A stretch of DNA of 64,000 nt from CAYQIM01 sp964417555 (GCA_964417555.1 CAYQIM010000065.1:1-64000); one strand, 5' to 3'; positions 44,431 through 53,671 are shown, counted from the stretch's first letter. The notes: a model not told the origin generated them from the sequence alone. Numbers and translations: made by a program.

Positions 44431-45087
44431 TTAATTTTCTTCTTCGGTATCGACTTGCCCGTGTGGAAACTGTCGAATGGCTTGCGAGAGTGATAGCGAT
44501 GTTGTGTTAGCTTGCGCTATGCCGTTAGCATAAACGTTGAGCGCCTGTTTAGGATTCCCTATCAAGACGGGGTCAGTGTGAATATGTGTACCCTGCACCT
44601 GATTATCGTGCTCTAAACTGCCTTTGAGTGAACGGGGATAAGACGGCAGCGGTTTACCTTGATAATCGCGATAGCGTTTCTCAAATTCTTGACTAAGAAA
44701 CGGCAACTCTTTTTCCGGCTGTTGACACAAAAACATCCAACCACCCATGTCACGAATGACACAGTGAATCAGCGGATTATCAAACACAACACTGTTGTAG
44801 CGACCGATACTGCGGATGGCATTAATAACCTGTCCCCAAGCTTTGAAGGCACTCTGGTGGTCACTATCGTTTATCCATCGAACTAAATCGCCCGGCGTGG
44901 GCATACCCCACTTTTCTCGGTTTGTATCACGTAAAACGGCCAACATGGCTTGTTTAATTTGAGCGAACGAATACGTTTCCAAACACTGCCAATAGGTTTC
45001 GAGCAACAAGCTTGAAACCTGGCGATTAAAGGATTCAGCTAATAAGGTCAGCCATTGTAGAAACAGTTTTTTATCATTTAGTTGCAT
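44431..45087 (-). CDS. Phage-type replication-associated protein
   Basis: The preferred ATG at 45087 (MQLNDKKLFLQWLTLLAESF) has GGAGAG just upstream, giving 218 residues; an earlier in-frame start at 45111 is less likely. It matches the general pattern of small phage proteins that follow a replication initiator (FLQWLTLLAESFNRQVS, YSFAQIKQAMLAVLRDTNRE, WGMPTPGDLVRWI). Such genes often encode helicase-loader-like proteins, but no Walker motif is seen here. It overlaps the upstream replication gene by 14 bases. Confidence 0.6.
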   Translation of the reverse strand: MQLNDKKLFLQWLTLLAESFNRQVSSLLLETYWQCLETYSFAQIKQAMLAVLRDTNREKWGMPTPGDLVRWINDSDHQSAFKAWGQVINAIRSIGRYNSVVFDNPLIHCVIRDMGGWMFLCQQPEKELPFLSQEFEKRYRDYQGKPLPSYPRSLKGSLEHDNQVQGTHIHTDPVLIGNPKQALNVYANGIAQANTTSLSLSQAIRQFPHGQVDTEEEN

Positions 45088-46138
45088 GATCCCTCTCCGG
45101 TGGTTTTGCATCTTCAGTTTTCATTGAGTTTTTGAGCCAAGCCTCACCTACCTGCAGGTTATGGGCTAAGGTTGGACTTAATCCTCGTGCCGCTAAGGAA
45201 GCCTTTGAAAATAGGGGAGGCGCTTGTTGTCGCCGTGATTCCCGTTGTTCTTTGGCCAACCAAGCGTTGATATGCCGTAAAATCTGGGTTTGGGGTTTAC
45301 GTTCGGTGGGATTCGCCTCATTCCAGGCACGTATCTGGCGAAGTTCTTGTTTGACATCAATGGCGGGATACAGTGTTTGCCAGTGGTGAATCTGTGTAGC
45401 TGAAGGAATGAAAGTGCTTCCGTCATACAGAGGAATGGCTAAGTTCGTCTTTTCTTCATCCAAAAATAAAGTTTCACTTTGTTTACCATCAGAAAATTGA
45501 TAAAGGGAGGGATTTTTTAATGTAGTGCTGCTGCTGTTGTTGTATTCATCATCGATAGCAGACGACGGTGGTTGGCCTTCGTCACCATCAACAACATGTT
45601 TAAAATCCTCCTGTTCATGATCCTGTTTTTGTTCCTGCTCCTGATCTTGCTCTTGTTCCTGCTCCTGTTCCTGTTCCTGGCTTAACGACACCTTACGAAG
45701 CCCTTGTGAAGGACTTAGTAACCCCCTTGGCTGTAAGTGCAAAATACTCTGGTATTGATGATAAAAATCCTTTAAAAAAGGTAATTCAGGTAAAGCCTGG
45801 TACATATCACAGATTTGTTTAACGCGATTATCGGTTGCTTTTAAAGGACCTACTTGAGAGTAGGCCATCTCATGGACCCAGACGTATTCCGTTGCTTTAT
45901 CATAGGTGCAAAATCGGAGCTGGCAGAGCTTATCCAGGGCTTGGGAAGCCCCTTCCAAAGGGGTATCCAACTCATAAGCAAGATAAGGTAACGGTAAATA
46001 ATAAATCCCTAACATGGTTGTCTGTGGACAACTAAGTAAGTACAAAGCGGTTAATCGCACGATAGGGCCCCATTGTCGAATCGCTTTACCTTGTGGGCTG
46101 ATCCAGAATTGAGGAGAAGGCTTGGTATAATCACGCAT
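45074..46138 (-). CDS. Phage-type replication initiator with Gln-Glu repeat
   Basis: A 354-residue protein. The N-terminal ~110 residues look like a winged-helix DNA-binding region (GKAIRQWGPIVRLTALYLLS). A low-complexity Gln-Glu tract occupies about residues 152-175. The C-terminal region (IPSATQIHHWQTLYPAIDVK, QILRHINAWLAKEQ) is the helical domain often seen at the end of phage replication proteins. I infer initiation of element replication with the next gene as loader. The repeat tract is encoded by a hexanucleotide-like array and may vary in length between strains. Confidence 0.65.
   Translation of the reverse strand: MRDYTKPSPQFWISPQGKAIRQWGPIVRLTALYLLSCPQTTMLGIYYLPLPYLAYELDTPLEGASQALDKLCQLRFCTYDKATEYVWVHEMAYSQVGPLKATDNRVKQICDMYQALPELPFLKDFYHQYQSILHLQPRGLLSPSQGLRKVSLSQEQEQEQEQEQDQEQEQKQDHEQEDFKHVVDGDEGQPPSSAIDDEYNNSSSTTLKNPSLYQFSDGKQSETLFLDEEKTNLAIPLYDGSTFIPSATQIHHWQTLYPAIDVKQELRQIRAWNEANPTERKPQTQILRHINAWLAKEQRESRRQQAPPLFSKASLAARGLSPTLAHNLQVGEAWLKNSMKTEDAKPPERDHATK
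45606..45684 (-). repeat. CAGGAA/CAGGAG-type repeat encoding poly(Gln-Glu)
   Basis: A tandem array of imperfect CAG/CAA-GAG/GAA codon pairs within the replication gene encodes alternating Gln and Glu for about 24 residues. Short repeats like this are prone to slippage and could vary in length without frame loss, because the period is six bases. Confidence 0.7.
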
Positions 46139-46196
46139 GAATTTATTCCTTCAAGTTAGTAAAAAGAAAGGGTTAAAAAGGCTTTGGAGAAAAAGG

Positions 46197-47144
46197 TTAT
46201 TTTTCATAGTTAATTCCTGATATTTTTTTAGATGATCGTTTTTTTAGGATTTTCACAAAGGTGATAATTTCTTTTTTACTTCGTGCTAAAATTTGTTCCT
46301 GTTTGGTATGACAAAGAGACGCTAAAGATGCGGCCGTCGATAAGGCTATTTTTCTTTGGTTCAGTTGCTGAATTAATTCGGGGCAGCCATACGTTAAAAT
46401 TTGTTTACCTTGCTGAAAGGATTTGCGATGGTTGTTACCAAAACCGATTAAGTACGCTATCAGGGTTAAGGTCCTTTTTTCTTTCACTTCGGGAAATCTT
46501 TCCCAAAGTACCGCATTAAAATCGGCTTTATCTTTGTTTTTTAGGCGGTCAGCCCGTTGTCCTTGTCGATTTCCAATAAACGTTTCTAATCCAATGCCTA
46601 GTGCTATCCGCTCACTCAGAGAAAGCATTTGGACCAATGCTTCTGGCTTACATTGACCGGCTAATAAATCAGGCAATGAAAATCGCCAGACTGGGATTGT
46701 TTTTTTACCCAATGCTTGATAGTGATAAAATAATTCCTCGCCAAAAATAATCTGATTATTTTCATCTAAACCCAGTGATACTTCTGACGTAGGCAATTGC
46801 TTTTTCAACGCTAAAATTGGCTTTTTGGGTGCTTGAATGCGATGGAGCGATACATCAACCTGTACACCGGGACAGCCCATAGTAGGACCAATAGAGATAA
46901 AAATAGATTGTAAGAGACGCACGACATGTGGGAGAACTAACGTTTTCCAACTGACTTTGCCTTGTGTTAAACCTTCTATTCGTAATGCATAGAGCAAAGG
47001 AATTTGTACATTCTTATGTAACCAAGCACTGACATTTTCACGCGGCACACCCAACTTTTCTGAAAATTGTTGCATGGAATCGAATTGCTGAATGGCTTCC
47101 AATAAAGCCGTTTCCCACATCAAGCATTCTCCGTAACGATCCAC
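46197..47144 (-). CDS. HTH regulator with ParB-like C-terminal region
   Basis: The GTG at 47144 has a perfect AAGGAGG seven bases upstream, so the 315-residue form is preferred to the ATG at 47120. The N terminus is a YdaS/Cro-like HTH (AIQQFDSMQQFSEKLGVPRE, NVSAWLHKNVQIPLLYALRI). The rest resembles a ParB-type DNA-binding segment (LSERIALGIGLE, LIQQLNQRKIALSTAASLAS). It is divergent from the excisionase-like gene across a 163-base gap, as for a repressor controlling an excision switch. The start codon lies between the arms of a 7-bp inverted repeat. Partition or regulation are both possible. Confidence 0.65.
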   Translation of the reverse strand: MDRYGECLMWETALLEAIQQFDSMQQFSEKLGVPRENVSAWLHKNVQIPLLYALRIEGLTQGKVSWKTLVLPHVVRLLQSIFISIGPTMGCPGVQVDVSLHRIQAPKKPILALKKQLPTSEVSLGLDENNQIIFGEELFYHYQALGKKTIPVWRFSLPDLLAGQCKPEALVQMLSLSERIALGIGLETFIGNRQGQRADRLKNKDKADFNAVLWERFPEVKEKRTLTLIAYLIGFGNNHRKSFQQGKQILTYGCPELIQQLNQRKIALSTAASLASLCHTKQEQILARSKKEIITFVKILKKRSSKKISGINYEK

Positions 47145-47151
47145 GTTACGG
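47131..47151. promoter_or_regulatory. 7-bp inverted repeat enclosing the GTG start of the HTH gene
   Basis: CCGTAAC (47131-47137) and GTTACGG (47145-47151) flank the GTG start at 47142-47144. In mRNA they form a hairpin between the AAGGAGG and the coding sequence; in DNA they are an operator-like site. Either would allow autoregulation. Confidence 0.5.
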
Positions 47152-47307
47152 CCTCCTTTTTTATTTTTATTCGATGGGAAAAGCCTAAGCTAAAAGAATG
47201 GAAATTATTTTCCGTTCTTTTAAGTTATTTTTAATTTTTTAGGGTATTTACTTTCGTAAACAAAGAAATCATTCGATTAAAAAATATAAAATAAGGAAAA
47301 ATAGTTG

Positions 47308-47526
47308 ATGACAACAGATAAAAATTTTAGATTTAAAAACGATCTCCTCAGCCGTACTGAAGCTGCTGAATATTTAGGTATCAGTCCGAAGACATTAGCC
47401 GTATGGGCGTGCACACAACGTTATCATTTACCTTTTGTCAAGGTTGGTCGCTTAGTGCGATATCGCCGTATAGACTTAGAAGCATTTATCATCGATCGTA
47501 CTGTCCAAAGAACTGAGATAAATTAG
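47308..47526 (+). CDS. AlpA/excisionase-like HTH protein
   Basis: A protein of about 72 residues with a MerR-type winged helix (LLSRTEAAEYLGISPKTLAV, VKVGRLVRYRRIDLEAFI), the HTH_17/AlpA pattern of excisionases and integrase activators. AAGGA lies 7 bases before a TTG at 47305 and 10 before the ATG at 47308; either could start it. It is divergent from the HTH/ParB-like regulator and convergent with the integrase gene. I infer a recombination directionality factor for element excision. Confidence 0.8.
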   Translation: MTTDKNFRFKNDLLSRTEAAEYLGISPKTLAVWACTQRYHLPFVKVGRLVRYRRIDLEAFIIDRTVQRTEIN

Positions 47527-47602
47527 GAAATAAAAAATACATTTTAGAGGATTACTATGCTACTGTTGTATCGAACAGTCTTCAAAAAATAATTGTTGTC
47601 AA

Positions 47603-48775
47603 TTATTTCAAAAAGACCTTTCCTGCTTTCAACATGGCTTCTGCCGCTTTTTTGATAGAATCTCGAACGGGATCCAAGTCAAGGCGGGCATAAATAGCCG
47701 TGCTTATAGGCGATTTATGGTTTAAAGATTTTCCTATAATAGTCAGCGATGAACCCGTACGGGCTTGCCAACTTCCAAAAGTACGCCTTAGATCATGTAG
47801 TCGCAGATCGGTAATATTTGCTCGTTCTAAAATACGCTGCCAACCTCGTTTAGGTTCTGTTAAATGACCTGTGCGGCCAAAGCTCGGAAATACATAGGGG
47901 TTATCTTTAGGTATTGCGTACTTACGTTCTTCCAAAACATCTATCACCTCATCAAGCAAAGGAATTACCTGTGGCTTCCCATTTTTGGTTTCAGTCAGTT
48001 GCCATTCCTTTCTTTCAAAGGAAATATCTTCCCAGCGCATCGATAACACGTTCGCTCGTCGTGCCCCGGTCATTAAACTAATGAAAATATAATCTCGAAT
48101 TGCTTTATTCGGTTCTTCTTCTAAGGCCTGAAAAAAACGCGGTAATTCATCCGCCTGTAAAAAACGCTCACGCTCGTGTTCTTCAAATCTTTTAATGCCC
48201 ACCACAGGATTTTCTTTAGAGAAATAATTCCATTCTTTTGCTTTATTGAATAGGATACTTAACAGTGCTAATACGCGATTTGCTTCATAGTGGCCATTAT
48301 TCTTACCGATTTCAGCATGTAACTCAGTAATCTTAGCTGTCGTTATCTCAGACAGCTTACGCTTGCTCCATTTTATTAAAAACCGTTGATATTTTTCTTG
48401 TTCTTTTTTAAATGTTTTTACTTTATGTACCTTTGCAAAATTTTCTAAATAAAAGCTAAATAGTTCATCAAAAGTTAATTCGCTTTTGATCAATTTGATT
48501 TCTTCTCTAGGATTTCTCCCGGTGGCTATAACGGCGTTTACTTCCGATGCTTTTTTTCGGGCTTGTTCTATTGTTAAATCAGGAAAACGACCTAATGTGA
48601 TTCTTTCTGGTTTACCATTCACCCATCGATAAACGACAAATGATTTAATATTGGAAGAAGTGACACGTAACGCTAAACCTCTTATTTTGGTATCGTAATA
48701 GTAGATGCGTTTGTTAGACGTAGGGATAGGTAAGTTCTGTAAAGTAGCTTTTGTGAAATTAAATTTATTATCCAT
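47603..48775 (-). CDS. P4-type tyrosine integrase of the element
   Basis: A 390-residue integrase with an N-terminal DUF4102-like arm-binding domain (YYYDTKIRGLALRVTSSNIK, ITLGRFPDLTIEQARKKA). Catalytic residues are R239 (TGARRANVL), K267 (TKNGKPQVI), H327-x-x-R330 (LHDLRRTF), H353 and the nucleophile Y362. All are present and the length is normal. It lies ~0.7 kb from the intact tRNA-Lys gene, as expected for an integrase acting on its 3' end. It should catalyse integration and, with the excisionase-like protein, excision of the 4263-49546 element. Confidence 0.93.
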   Translation of the reverse strand: MDNKFNFTKATLQNLPIPTSNKRIYYYDTKIRGLALRVTSSNIKSFVVYRWVNGKPERITLGRFPDLTIEQARKKASEVNAVIATGRNPREEIKLIKSELTFDELFSFYLENFAKVHKVKTFKKEQEKYQRFLIKWSKRKLSEITTAKITELHAEIGKNNGHYEANRVLALLSILFNKAKEWNYFSKENPVVGIKRFEEHERERFLQADELPRFFQALEEEPNKAIRDYIFISLMTGARRANVLSMRWEDISFERKEWQLTETKNGKPQVIPLLDEVIDVLEERKYAIPKDNPYVFPSFGRTGHLTEPKRGWQRILERANITDLRLHDLRRTFGSWQARTGSSLTIIGKSLNHKSPISTAIYARLDLDPVRDSIKKAAEAMLKAGKVFLK

Positions 48776-48944
48776 GATTACTCTTATTTTTAGTTGGTGC
48801 TAGGCAAGTGCTATGTTGTGGAGCAAATTTAGTGAAATATGATTAAACTACATTAAGACAAAATAGGCAATAAACCCTTATAAAATAAGGATTATTAAAT
48901 TTTAGAAAAGATAAGAAATAGGGTGGAATAGAGACTTTTAATCA

Positions 48945-49319
48945 CTAGTGAACCAATTTGATAATGGATGTTACTATACCCGTAATAAGCCCTAGGGATA
49001 CTAAAGAGGTGCCTATAAACCATTTAATTAAATTATTTTTGGCCTGCTCTATTTGAAACGCCATTTCCTTTCGAACTTCTTCTATTTTAAATTCTAACTC
49101 TTTTAGTTTAAGGTCAATCCGCCCTTCCGTTTCTTTTAATTTAACTTCCAACCGCCCTTCAGTTTCTAACAAGTCCTGTTTAGAACAGATAGATTCTTCA
49201 ACGATCTCAGAAAACAAGCGAATGTGGGCCTCAGCTTGTTTTTGAGGAACACCCGCTTCTTCGAGTTTTTTGACCGAGGCTAATGTATCAAATACAAGTG
49301 GTTTTTTTGCTGTGCTCAT
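48945..49319 (-). CDS. Coiled-coil membrane-anchored protein (DUF1640-like)
   Basis: The ATG at 49319 (MSTAKKPLVFDTLASVKKLE) gives 124 residues; an earlier frame start at 49337 is less likely. It has the FDTLxxVKKLxxAGVPxxQAEA motif of DUF1640/CCDC90-like proteins, then a long coiled coil (LKETEGRIDLKLKELEFKIE) and a single C-terminal transmembrane helix (WFIGTSLVSLGLITGIVTSI). Such proteins are widespread in intracellular bacteria; their function is unclear. It lies between the integrase and the tRNA. Confidence 0.75.
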   Translation of the reverse strand: MSTAKKPLVFDTLASVKKLEEAGVPQKQAEAHIRLFSEIVEESICSKQDLLETEGRLEVKLKETEGRIDLKLKELEFKIEEVRKEMAFQIEQAKNNLIKWFIGTSLVSLGLITGIVTSIIKLVH

Positions 49320-49499
49320 AATCTTTACATTTTGCAAATAACTTTATCTTAATAGTAACACATCTGCTGTAAATGCCTACTGGTCTGATAAACCATTAGT
49401 AAGAATAATGAGATTATAAAGTTTGCGCTACGTCCTAGCACTATCCTAGCACTAGTAGAATTAAGAAATTTTATATTTTATCTAAGCCCTTGATTTTAC

Positions 49500-49575
49500 T
49501 GGTGGGCCGTGATGGAATCGAACCATCGACCAATAGATTAAAAGTCTACTGCTCTACCGACTGAGCTAACGGCCC
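49500..49575 (-). tRNA. tRNA-Lys (UUU)
   Basis: A complete 76-base tRNA with encoded CCA. The acceptor stem GGGCCGT pairs with ACGGCCC, the D arm contains AGCTCAGTCGGTAGAGC, the anticodon loop is CTTTTAA (anticodon TTT) and the T loop is TTCGATT. Its 3' half is repeated at 4263-4309, marking the integration target of the element. Confidence 0.97.
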
Positions 49576-49689
49576 CAAATAGAACGGCAGATTGTAGTCA
49601 ATTTGACAGAGAATAGCAATCCTCTCCCTTACACGCTTTCTATGTGCCTTGTATTCCACATTTCTTAACTAAGCTAGCTAGAGAAGCAT

Positions 49690-50298
49690 TTATATCAGCT
49701 GGCGGAAGACTCCAAATACGGCAAAACCCAGTAAGATAAAACCACCGGCAAGGTTCAAACCACGCTCAATAGTACCGCTTAAATAGTGGCGCGAGCAATG
49801 AATAACGGTGTTTAGAAATACTATCCAACTCAACGTACCTAGGATTACGCCAATACCTGCTAGTAGAGCCACATTGCCATGTTGTTGGGTTATTACAACC
49901 GTTTGCGAACTGACTGACGCCCAAAATAAAATCGTATAAGGGTTAAATAATGTCATCCCAAAACCTGCGATCAAATAATATTTGAGCGGTTTACGTTGGA
50001 GTTTTGCCGACAAATGAGGAAGTGTTGAAGCACGCAGTGCTTGAATGCCAAACCAAGCTAAAACAGCCGAACCTATTAAATTAATCCAAAATAAAACACT
50101 CTTATGTTGCAATAATTGCAGCGCCCCGGCAGATAGAATACAAAGGTACAATAAGTCGGCCATTATTGCGCCTAAACCTGTAAAAATACCATACCAAAAT
50201 CCTAACTGTAAATTTCGACGGGCGATTTCTAAGTTTACCGGCCCGATAGGTATCGCAGCGCCCAAACCTAATAAAATCCCAAATAAAACAAAATGCAT
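49690..50298 (-). CDS. LysE/RhtB-family amino-acid exporter
   Basis: A protein of about 202 residues with six predicted membrane helices, the N-terminal motif LGLGAAIPIGPVNLEI and the loop NPYTILFW typical of LysE/RhtB exporters, which release amino acids or related compounds by exchange for protons. The ATG at 50298 has AAGAG at a better distance than the one at 50304. It is the first chromosomal gene to the right of the tRNA. The substrate cannot be told from the sequence. Confidence 0.85.
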   Translation of the reverse strand: MHFVLFGILLGLGAAIPIGPVNLEIARRNLQLGFWYGIFTGLGAIMADLLYLCILSAGALQLLQHKSVLFWINLIGSAVLAWFGIQALRASTLPHLSAKLQRKPLKYYLIAGFGMTLFNPYTILFWASVSSQTVVITQQHGNVALLAGIGVILGTLSWIVFLNTVIHCSRHYLSGTIERGLNLAGGFILLGFAVFGVFRQLI

Positions 50299-50392
50299 AC
50301 TCATCTCTTTTTTTAATCAACTAGCTCCGCTACATAATGCCGCCCCAAAAATTGTGATCCCGATGACATCATGCCGGACTTATTTTTTTATA

Positions 50393-52372
50393 CTAATTTT
50401 CCTTATTGAAACTTATCCAATAGAATATAAATCCCAAAGCTAATACACTGAGAAACCCTAAACTGTTGGCAACGTTATTCCAGCTAGCAGGCATGATAGC
50501 CAATACATTCGGATTAGCTGTTATTGACATTGGAATAGCAAGTAACACATCCATTAAAGCTGAACCTGCTACCAGTCCACAAGCCAACAATACCGCATAA
50601 TGTTGACGCCGATTTATTCGTCCCTTTTCCTCCGCATCCGCACTGGCTTCTTGTAATTGGCGCTGAAAGTTTCGCTTGATAAAAAATGCAAATAAGCTGC
50701 CTAAGAATAAAGGAATGGAGGAACTTAAGGGTAAATAAATACCCATTGCTATACCCAATAAGGAAAGTTTTTTAAAACCTAGCCGATCAAATAGAATAAA
50801 AACAACTATGATTAATGTACCAAGACCTATCATTGACCAAGGCAAATTGTGATCAAATACCCCTTGCGTTAACCCTGCCATCATCGCCGCCGGAGGCGCC
50901 GCTAACGTTTGTGTTGGATCCATACCCGCGTGCGGCAGGATCGTTGCCAAACCATAGACATTAAATAATAGTTCCATCACATAGGGAATAACGAAAGCCG
51001 ATACGATGATGCCTATTACAAGCATAAACTGTTGTTGCCAAGGTATGGCGCCAATAAGATGGCCTACTTTCAGATCTTGCGTGGTGTCATTGGCAATAGC
51101 CGCTGTACCTGCAACAACAGCACTAATGATAATGGCCATCGCGGCCACATTAAGCATATGTCCAGATACAACAAAATGCGTTTGAAAAATAAATAAAGTG
51201 CGTAAAACGATAGCAACCAACAAAAGTCCGCCTATCAGAATAGCCGAACCAGGACTGGCAGTGACCCCAACTAAACCAGAAAAATATCCACAAATAGCAG
51301 CAAAAATAAAACCCATGCCTACCACATAAATAACGGCACCTAAGCTAATAAAATAAGAAACGCTTGGCGTAAAAATGTGAGAGGGAAATAAATAGCTAAA
51401 CAAAAAGTAAATGCAAACAGCCAGTACAGGCAATGCAGAAAACAAATAAACGTTTGGCACGTCCTGCTCCGTTGAAAGTTGCAATTTGTTTGGTAAGCTT
51501 TTACGCAATCCTTGCATTGAAAGCTGCACACTTTCATAAAAAGGCTTTAATAGATTGATCAAGGTCCAAAGCCCTGCCATTAACATCGCACCTAGACCGA
51601 TATAATGGATGTCGTTTCTATACACGTCTAAACTGGTTGTTAGATGAAAGGGGTGTAGGGCCGCAAATAGACTTAAAAGTGGTAAAACCAACCCCCAGGC
51701 TATCAACGCACCTAAAACAAGACTCAGCCCTACATCAAATCCAATTAAATAACCCACACCCATTAATGCCGGAGAAAAACCGATGCCAAAGCCAACGATG
51801 GTCGACTGCCCTAGCACGCTCCATTTTTCAGCTGCACTCGCAATCACTTTAAAACCGGTTTGTGCTAATTCTAATAACCCTCCCAAACAGGCACCTAAGA
51901 CTATTTCACGTGTGCGAAAAGCACTTTTTTTGGCGAGCTGTAATACTTCAGCAATAGCCTTTGCTTCGGGAAAATACAACTGCGGTGCATTAATTAATAC
52001 CTTACGTAAGAAAATAGAAAATAAGATCCCTAATAAGCCACCTAATAACGCAATAGCCACATTTTCGAAATAAGGAAAATGATGCCAATAGTGAATAATC
52101 ACCAAGGCGGGTATCGTATACACGATCCCACCGGCCACCGCTTCACCGGCTGAAGCCGCGGTTTGAATCAGATTAGTTTCATAAATACTGTTATTTTTAA
52201 AAAAACGCAATATTGCCATCGCCAATATGGCGGCTGGAATAGAGGCCGAAGGCAAAATTCCAATTTTTAACGCTAAATAAGTACTCGATGCGGCGAGAAG
52301 AATCGCCAAAAAAACAGATAGTAAAATAACCCTTAAAGAGATAGCACCCTTTTGATTTTCAAGCTTTTGCAT
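50393..52372 (-). CDS. OPT-family oligopeptide transporter
   Basis: A 659-residue polytopic membrane protein with about 14-16 hydrophobic helices. The pattern includes TYLALKIGILPSASIPAAI, NLIQTAASAGEAVAGGIVYT and NDTTQDLKVGHLIGA, typical of bacterial OPT (oligopeptide transporter) proteins that take up peptides or metal chelates with protons. Peptide import suits an amino-acid-dependent intracellular lifestyle. It lies immediately downstream of serS on the same strand, 24 bases apart. No frameshift is seen. Confidence 0.88.
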   Translation of the reverse strand: MQKLENQKGAISLRVILLSVFLAILLAASSTYLALKIGILPSASIPAAILAMAILRFFKNNSIYETNLIQTAASAGEAVAGGIVYTIPALVIIHYWHHFPYFENVAIALLGGLLGILFSIFLRKVLINAPQLYFPEAKAIAEVLQLAKKSAFRTREIVLGACLGGLLELAQTGFKVIASAAEKWSVLGQSTIVGFGIGFSPALMGVGYLIGFDVGLSLVLGALIAWGLVLPLLSLFAALHPFHLTTSLDVYRNDIHYIGLGAMLMAGLWTLINLLKPFYESVQLSMQGLRKSLPNKLQLSTEQDVPNVYLFSALPVLAVCIYFLFSYLFPSHIFTPSVSYFISLGAVIYVVGMGFIFAAICGYFSGLVGVTASPGSAILIGGLLLVAIVLRTLFIFQTHFVVSGHMLNVAAMAIIISAVVAGTAAIANDTTQDLKVGHLIGAIPWQQQFMLVIGIIVSAFVIPYVMELLFNVYGLATILPHAGMDPTQTLAAPPAAMMAGLTQGVFDHNLPWSMIGLGTLIIVVFILFDRLGFKKLSLLGIAMGIYLPLSSSIPLFLGSLFAFFIKRNFQRQLQEASADAEEKGRINRRQHYAVLLACGLVAGSALMDVLLAIPMSITANPNVLAIMPASWNNVANSLGFLSVLALGFIFYWISFNKEN

Positions 52373-52396
52373 AAATTTGCCATTTTAAAGATGTGT

Positions 52397-53671
52397 TTAA
52401 ATAAACTCATCATTACTACCCATGTACGTTGTTAATACGTCTGGAATACGTATTTTCCCTTCTGAAGTCTGATAATTTTCCATAATCGCTAGCAACGTAC
52501 GCCCTACGGCTAAACCCGAACCATTTAAGGTATGGATTAATGCCGGATCTTTTTCTTTTGGGCTACGCCAACGGGCTTTTAAGCGGCGGGCTTGAAAGGA
52601 TTCGAAATTGCTACAGGATGAAATTTCCCGGTAGGTATTTTGGCTAGGTAACCAAACCTCTAAATCATAGGTTTTAGCCGCACTAAAACCTAAATCACCC
52701 GTACATAAGGAGACAACACGATAGGGTAATTTCAATTTCTGTAGAATAGATTCTGCTTCGTTAGTCAGTTCTTCTAAGGCTTGATAACTTTGTTCAGGTT
52801 TTACAAAACGAATCAGCTCAACCTTTTCAAATTGGTGTTGACGAATCATGCCACGGGTATCTTTACCATAAGAACCCGCTTCACTTCTAAAACAAGGGGT
52901 ATGCGTGACATATTTTTTGGGTAAACTATCCGCTGAAAAAATTACATCGCGTGCCAAGTTGGTCACAGGGACCTCCGCAGTCGGAATTAAATAAAAATTT
53001 TGTTCACCTTTTAACGCAAACTGTTCATCAGCAAATTTAGGCAGTTGTCCTGTTCCAAGTAAACTCGTGCTGTTAACAATATAAGGTACATAAAGTTCTT
53101 CATAGCCATGTTCTTTGGTATGTACCTCTAACATAAACTGGACCAGAGCACGCTGCAATCGAGCTAACTTTCCATACAACACCACAAATCGTGAACCTGA
53201 AATTTTACTTGCTGCCTCAAAATCCATCAGTCCATTTTGATTGCCTAAGTCGACGTGGTCTTTCGGTGTAAAATTAAATTTAGGAATAGTTCCCCATTCG
53301 CGTATAAGCGCATTAGCCGTTTCATCTTTTCCTAGCGGCACACTACTATCAGGAAGATTAGGTATTGTAAAATAAATAGCGTCCAGTTGTTGCTGTATTT
53401 CTTTAAGTCTGTTCTCACAGCTTTCGCGTTGACTTTTGATATTTTTAGCCTGTTCCGATAAAGCCGATATATCCTCGCCCTTTCGTTTAGCAAACCCGAT
53501 GGCCTTAGCATTTTGATTACTCTGGTTTTGCAATGCTTGCGTTTCGATTTGCAAGCCTTTACGTTGTTCTTCTAATTGCTTGATTTGTTCAACATCCAAT
53601 TGATAACCCCGTGGTTTGAGGCGTTCGGCAATTTCTTCGAGTTGGTTACGTAAATACTTGGGATCTAACAT
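52397..53671 (-). CDS. serS: Seryl-tRNA synthetase
   Basis: A 424-residue class II synthetase that charges tRNA-Ser in the cytoplasm. An N-terminal antiparallel coiled coil (about 25-105) precedes the catalytic core with motif 2 (FRSEAGSYGKDTRGMIRQHQ) and motif 3 (NGSGLAVGRTLLAIMENYQ). The length is normal. It is divergent from folD across 45 bases, and the OPT transporter gene follows. Confidence 0.97.
   Translation of the reverse strand: MLDPKYLRNQLEEIAERLKPRGYQLDVEQIKQLEEQRKGLQIETQALQNQSNQNAKAIGFAKRKGEDISALSEQAKNIKSQRESCENRLKEIQQQLDAIYFTIPNLPDSSVPLGKDETANALIREWGTIPKFNFTPKDHVDLGNQNGLMDFEAASKISGSRFVVLYGKLARLQRALVQFMLEVHTKEHGYEELYVPYIVNSTSLLGTGQLPKFADEQFALKGEQNFYLIPTAEVPVTNLARDVIFSADSLPKKYVTHTPCFRSEAGSYGKDTRGMIRQHQFEKVELIRFVKPEQSYQALEELTNEAESILQKLKLPYRVVSLCTGDLGFSAAKTYDLEVWLPSQNTYREISSCSNFESFQARRLKARWRSPKEKDPALIHTLNGSGLAVGRTLLAIMENYQTSEGKIRIPDVLTTYMGSNDEFI

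Larger units (their letters stand above)
4263..49546. mobile_element. Integrative element at tRNA-Lys with VirB/VirD4 conjugation genes and toxin/NRPS cargo
   Basis: The element lies between a partial (4263-4309) and a complete (49500-49575) copy of tRNA-Lys. Right to left it carries a coiled-coil protein, P4-type integrase, excisionase-like protein, divergent HTH/ParB-like regulator, phage-type replication proteins, DNA methyltransferase, unknown coiled-coil gene, LuxR-type and receiver regulators, an Rpn nuclease remnant, virB11 to virB2, virD4, a Replic_Relax-like protein, a zinc-ribbon protein, a hybrid kinase, an NRPS, and two nuclear-targeted proteins. The organisation is that of an integrative conjugative element. 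No relaxase was recognised and virB5 has a nonsense codon, so it may no longer transfer by itself. Confidence 0.75.

Noticed and set aside
45606..45684. CRISPR-like or tandem DNA repeat array
   Set aside because: It is a short in-frame codon repeat within a gene, with no spacers of constant length.
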